Shown piece by piece: positions 62,367 to 64,000 of a stretch of 64,000 nucleotides of DNA (positions are counted from its first letter, which is position 1; each line of letters begins with the position of its first letter). Position numbers and translations under genes: made by a program. The stretch spans positions 1 through 64,000 of the forward strand of contig CANRGX010000009.1 in assembly GCA_947630215.1 (NCBI GenBank), in the 5' to 3' direction. Source of the DNA: an uncultured Eisenbergiella sp. (lineage in GTDB: Bacteria > Bacillota > Clostridia > Lachnospirales > Lachnospiraceae). Under the pieces are notes generated by a model, which had not been told where the DNA came from, made no database searches, and saw only the letters and a list, made by a program, of their open reading frames with translations.

Positions 62367-62870
62367 ATGACAAATGAAAAGACCTACTTTATCTACGTTC
62401 GAAGCACCGGCGAGAAGGTGCCGGTCACCAAGGAACAGCACGACTCCTTCTATAAGGAAGCTGACCGTATTCGCCACAAAGAGCAGGATCACGGCAGGTG
62501 TATGTGTCCTTACCGCTTCATCTGGAAGTGCGACGGTGACTGTATCGGCTGTGAATACCATACGGCAGGCGACATTACTTCTCTGGATCAGCCGCTCCCT
62601 GATGGCAACGGCACCCTTGGCGACTATATTCCCGACCGCAGTAAACCGATGGAGGAAGTCATCGCCGACCGTATGCTCTTAGAGCAGCTCTTTGCCAGAC
62701 TGCGTGAGCTCGACCCGGAGGCCGATACCATCATCCAGCTTTGGAAGGATCACCCGGAGGGCATTTCAGACCGTGCTATTGCAAGAGAACTCGGTCGCCC
62801 GCAGAAGACCTTCGCGGATCAGATGAAGAAGTATCGCACCGACCTGCGCAGGATTACCGGCGATAAGTAA
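62367..62870 (+). CDS. Sigma-70-like / helix-turn-helix protein of mobile elements
   Basis: 167 residues from ATG 62367, seven bases after AGGAGG. The N-terminal half has YFIYVRSTGEKVPVTKEQHDSFYKEADRIRHKEQ and a Cys cluster (CMCPYRFIWKCDGDCIGCEYH). The C-terminal half has a sigma region 4-like helix-turn-helix (ADRMLLEQLFARLRELDPEADTIIQLW, ISDRAIARELGRPQKTFADQMKKY). Such proteins are common at the start of phage and integrative-element modules in clostridia. It starts the plus-strand set divergent from the defence operon. Confidence 0.8.
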   Translation: MTNEKTYFIYVRSTGEKVPVTKEQHDSFYKEADRIRHKEQDHGRCMCPYRFIWKCDGDCIGCEYHTAGDITSLDQPLPDGNGTLGDYIPDRSKPMEEVIADRMLLEQLFARLRELDPEADTIIQLWKDHPEGISDRAIARELGRPQKTFADQMKKYRTDLRRITGDK

Positions 62871-63028
62871 TACCAAGACCACGAACCACACCCTTTCCGG
62901 CCACTGTCCCACCTTGGGATGGTGGTCGGAAATTTTTTCATAAAATCCTCCGCTCAAATCGACAGTTCGTCTCCAGTGGAAGGTGAAGGCAAGAGAACAC
63001 AGCCTTCAGAAAGCGAGGTGAACAACAG

Positions 63029-63235
63029 ATGATTCGCAGTTACGCAGACACCGGCGGCAACGTGAACGAGGAGATCAAGCTCCTGAATTCCATCAGTCAC
63101 GTATCCGCCAGACTGGCAAGGAACCTCTCACTCCTTGCCGCAAGCCAATCCGAGGAAGGAGGAAAAGAAAATGTCAAAGATGGCAGAAATGGCACAGACC
63201 ATCGAAGAGCTCCGCACCGCTGCTGCTTCTATTAA
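63029..63235 (+). CDS. Small mobile-element protein
   Basis: 68 residues. RSYADTGGNVNEEIKLLNSISHVSARLARNLSLLAASQ is helical and resembles short proteins preceding DUF2800 genes in clostridial phage modules. It has a ribosome binding site (GAGGTG) and its end overlaps the next gene's start by 65 bases, so the true C-terminus could be shorter in function. No domain recognised. Confidence 0.6.
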   Translation: MIRSYADTGGNVNEEIKLLNSISHVSARLARNLSLLAASQSEEGGKENVKDGRNGTDHRRAPHRCCFY

Positions 63236-63500
63236 TGCCGCAGCCGACTGGCTCTACCAGCAGTTTTCCGGTGATGACAACAAAGCGCAGGCCACGGAGA
63301 CTCCCACCAAGAAGGAAACGAAGCCTGAACTCAAGCTGGAGGACGTAAGAGCCGTCCTTGCTGAGAAGTCCCGCGCCGGTCATACCGCAGAAGTACGCTC
63401 TCTGCTTAAAAAGTACGGTGCTGCAAAGCTCTCGGAGATCGATCCGGCAAACTACGAAGCCTTGATGAAGGACGCGGAGGTGATCGGCAATGGCAGCTAA
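63171..63500 (+). CDS. Small phage-module protein
   Basis: 109 residues from ATG 63171, eight bases after AAGGAGG. Helical N-terminus (MAQTIEELRTAAASINAAADWL), acidic/Lys linker, and a C-terminus (LEDVRAVLAEKSRAGHTAEVRSLLKKYGAAKLSEIDPANYEALMKDAE) of the rRNA-biogenesis/phage-type small helical domain often found before DUF2800 nucleases. Its stop overlaps the DUF2800 start, so both are coupled. Confidence 0.75.
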   Translation: MSKMAEMAQTIEELRTAAASINAAADWLYQQFSGDDNKAQATETPTKKETKPELKLEDVRAVLAEKSRAGHTAEVRSLLKKYGAAKLSEIDPANYEALMKDAEVIGNGS

Positions 63501-64000
63501 AACACATGCAATCCTGTCCGCATCCAGCTCCGACAGGTGGCTGCACTGCCCGCCGTCGGCAAGGCTCTGCGAAACCTATGAGGACAAAGGATCAGACTAC
63601 GCTGCGGAAGGTACCGACGCCCATGCGCTTGGCGAGCATAAATTGAAAACCGCACTGGGACTTCCTTCAGAAGACCCGACCGACAGCCTCAAGTGGTATT
63701 CCGAGGAGATGGAGGACTGCACCAGTGGCTATGCCGAATATGTGCTGGAGCAGATTGAAGCCGCAAAGGAAACCTGTGCTGACCCGGTAGTCCTTATCGA
63801 ACAGCGAGTTGACTTCTCCCGCTGGGTAGAACAGGGCTTCGGAACCGCCGACTGCATCATCATTGCAGACGGTACACTCCGGGTGATCGACTACAAGCAC
63901 GGCTTAGGCGTTTTAGTCTCCGCAGAGGAGAATCCGCAGATGCAGTGTTATGCCCTCGGCGCTTTGGAGCTTTTCGATGACATTTACGACATCGATCAGG
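63490..64000 (+). CDS. DUF2800 PD-(D/E)xK nuclease, 3' end outside window
   Basis: ATG 63490 overlaps the previous stop and follows GAGGTG; the frame runs open to the right edge (170 codons). LSASSSDRWLHCPPSARL at the start, EGTDAHALGEHKL, and then VLIEQRVDFSRW, GTADCIIIADGTLRVIDYKHG and NPQMQCYALGAL match DUF2800, a RecB-type nuclease family of phage and integrative-element replication modules. The Asp and DYK of the PD-(D/E)xK core are visible. It argues for a mobile element continuing to the right. Confidence 0.88.
   Translation, partial: MAAKTHAILSASSSDRWLHCPPSARLCETYEDKGSDYAAEGTDAHALGEHKLKTALGLPSEDPTDSLKWYSEEMEDCTSGYAEYVLEQIEAAKETCADPVVLIEQRVDFSRWVEQGFGTADCIIIADGTLRVIDYKHGLGVLVSAEENPQMQCYALGALELFDDIYDIDQ

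Larger units (their letters stand above)
47119..64000. mobile_element. Putative genomic island carrying the defence operon
   Basis: Base composition turns AT-rich near 45.9 kb, remnants of broken genes collect between 47.1 and 48.8 kb, the ten-gene defence array follows, and phage- or ICE-like replication genes begin at 62.4 kb and continue past the edge. No integrase, attachment repeat or tRNA is visible, so the limits given are only approximate and the right end is outside the window. Confidence 0.4.

Noticed and set aside
62121..62561. 146-codon minus-strand frame across the divergent promoter region
   Set aside because: It overlaps the sigma-like gene antisense and has no convincing start or protein-like features.
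1..64000. tRNA, rRNA genes and CRISPR arrays
   Set aside because: Non-coding gaps were read for cloverleaf-type arms and regularly spaced repeats; none were found.

Overview
The window looks like a chromosomal segment of a Gram-positive clostridium, most likely a Lachnospiraceae member. The evidence is the gene set (spoVG, whiA, rapZ, a Crh-like HPr, hprK, paired glgC/glgD, DnaD and DnaI-type replication proteins, DUF1846, DUF378), GGAGG-type ribosome binding sites, frequent TG-TATAAT extended -10 promoters, and GC-rich housekeeping DNA that changes to visibly more AT-rich DNA after about 45.9 kb. This is inferred from gene content; no rRNA or tRNA gene was seen.

1-14 kb: the 5' end of a cell-surface protein runs off the left edge. 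A long minus-strand operon-like run then reads VTC-domain protein, DUF4956, pth, mfd, a GT39-type membrane glycosyltransferase, a YfhO protein, a discoidin-GH20 glycosidase and a MATE exporter, with several 4-bp stop/start overlaps. It joins polyphosphate/envelope functions to tRNA rescue, transcription-coupled repair and surface glycan metabolism.

14-25 kb: glgC-glgD-spoVG (minus) diverges from murC (plus). murC is followed by a cluster of DnaA-box-like sites in front of dnaD-like and dnaI/dnaC-like loader genes, then an enlarged PRPP synthetase. A small EF-hand membrane protein, DedA, class II aldolase and a diacylglycerol-kinase-type lipid kinase follow.

25-41 kb: the conserved firmicute block uvrC-hprK-glcK-murB-rapZ-whiA-crh is transcribed leftward. 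It is an HPr-kinase regulatory set whose HPr-like member has Glu instead of His15. ftsH diverges from a DUF1846 gene. Next come YitT, DUF378, an orphan Dam-like methylase with DSPY in place of DPPY, an MBL hydrolase, a TrmH-type methylase and a nitrilase-family amidase.

41-49 kb: an accessory zone of unrecognised genes, including an ankyrin-containing protein and small proteins resembling immunity proteins. It also holds a striking triple 18-bp inverted repeat, a MutT-like hydrolase and at least four gene remnants or frameshifted pseudogenes.

49-62 kb: the most interesting part is one minus-strand array of ten genes behind a strong promoter at about 62.27 kb. The order is two proteins sharing an unusual IPNYGT(I/M)N segment, a small helix-turn-helix protein, a PrrC/RloC-like AAA ATPase, hsdM, hsdS, a small four-Cys protein, hsdR, a GmrSD-like DUF262/DUF1524/DUF5655 protein, and a short coiled-coil protein with a hydrophobic tail. 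It reads as a type I restriction core layered with suicide-type and modification-dependent modules. From 62.4 kb to the right edge, plus-strand genes (sigma-like protein, two small proteins, DUF2800 nuclease) look like the start of a phage or integrative-element replication module, so the defence operon probably travels on that element.
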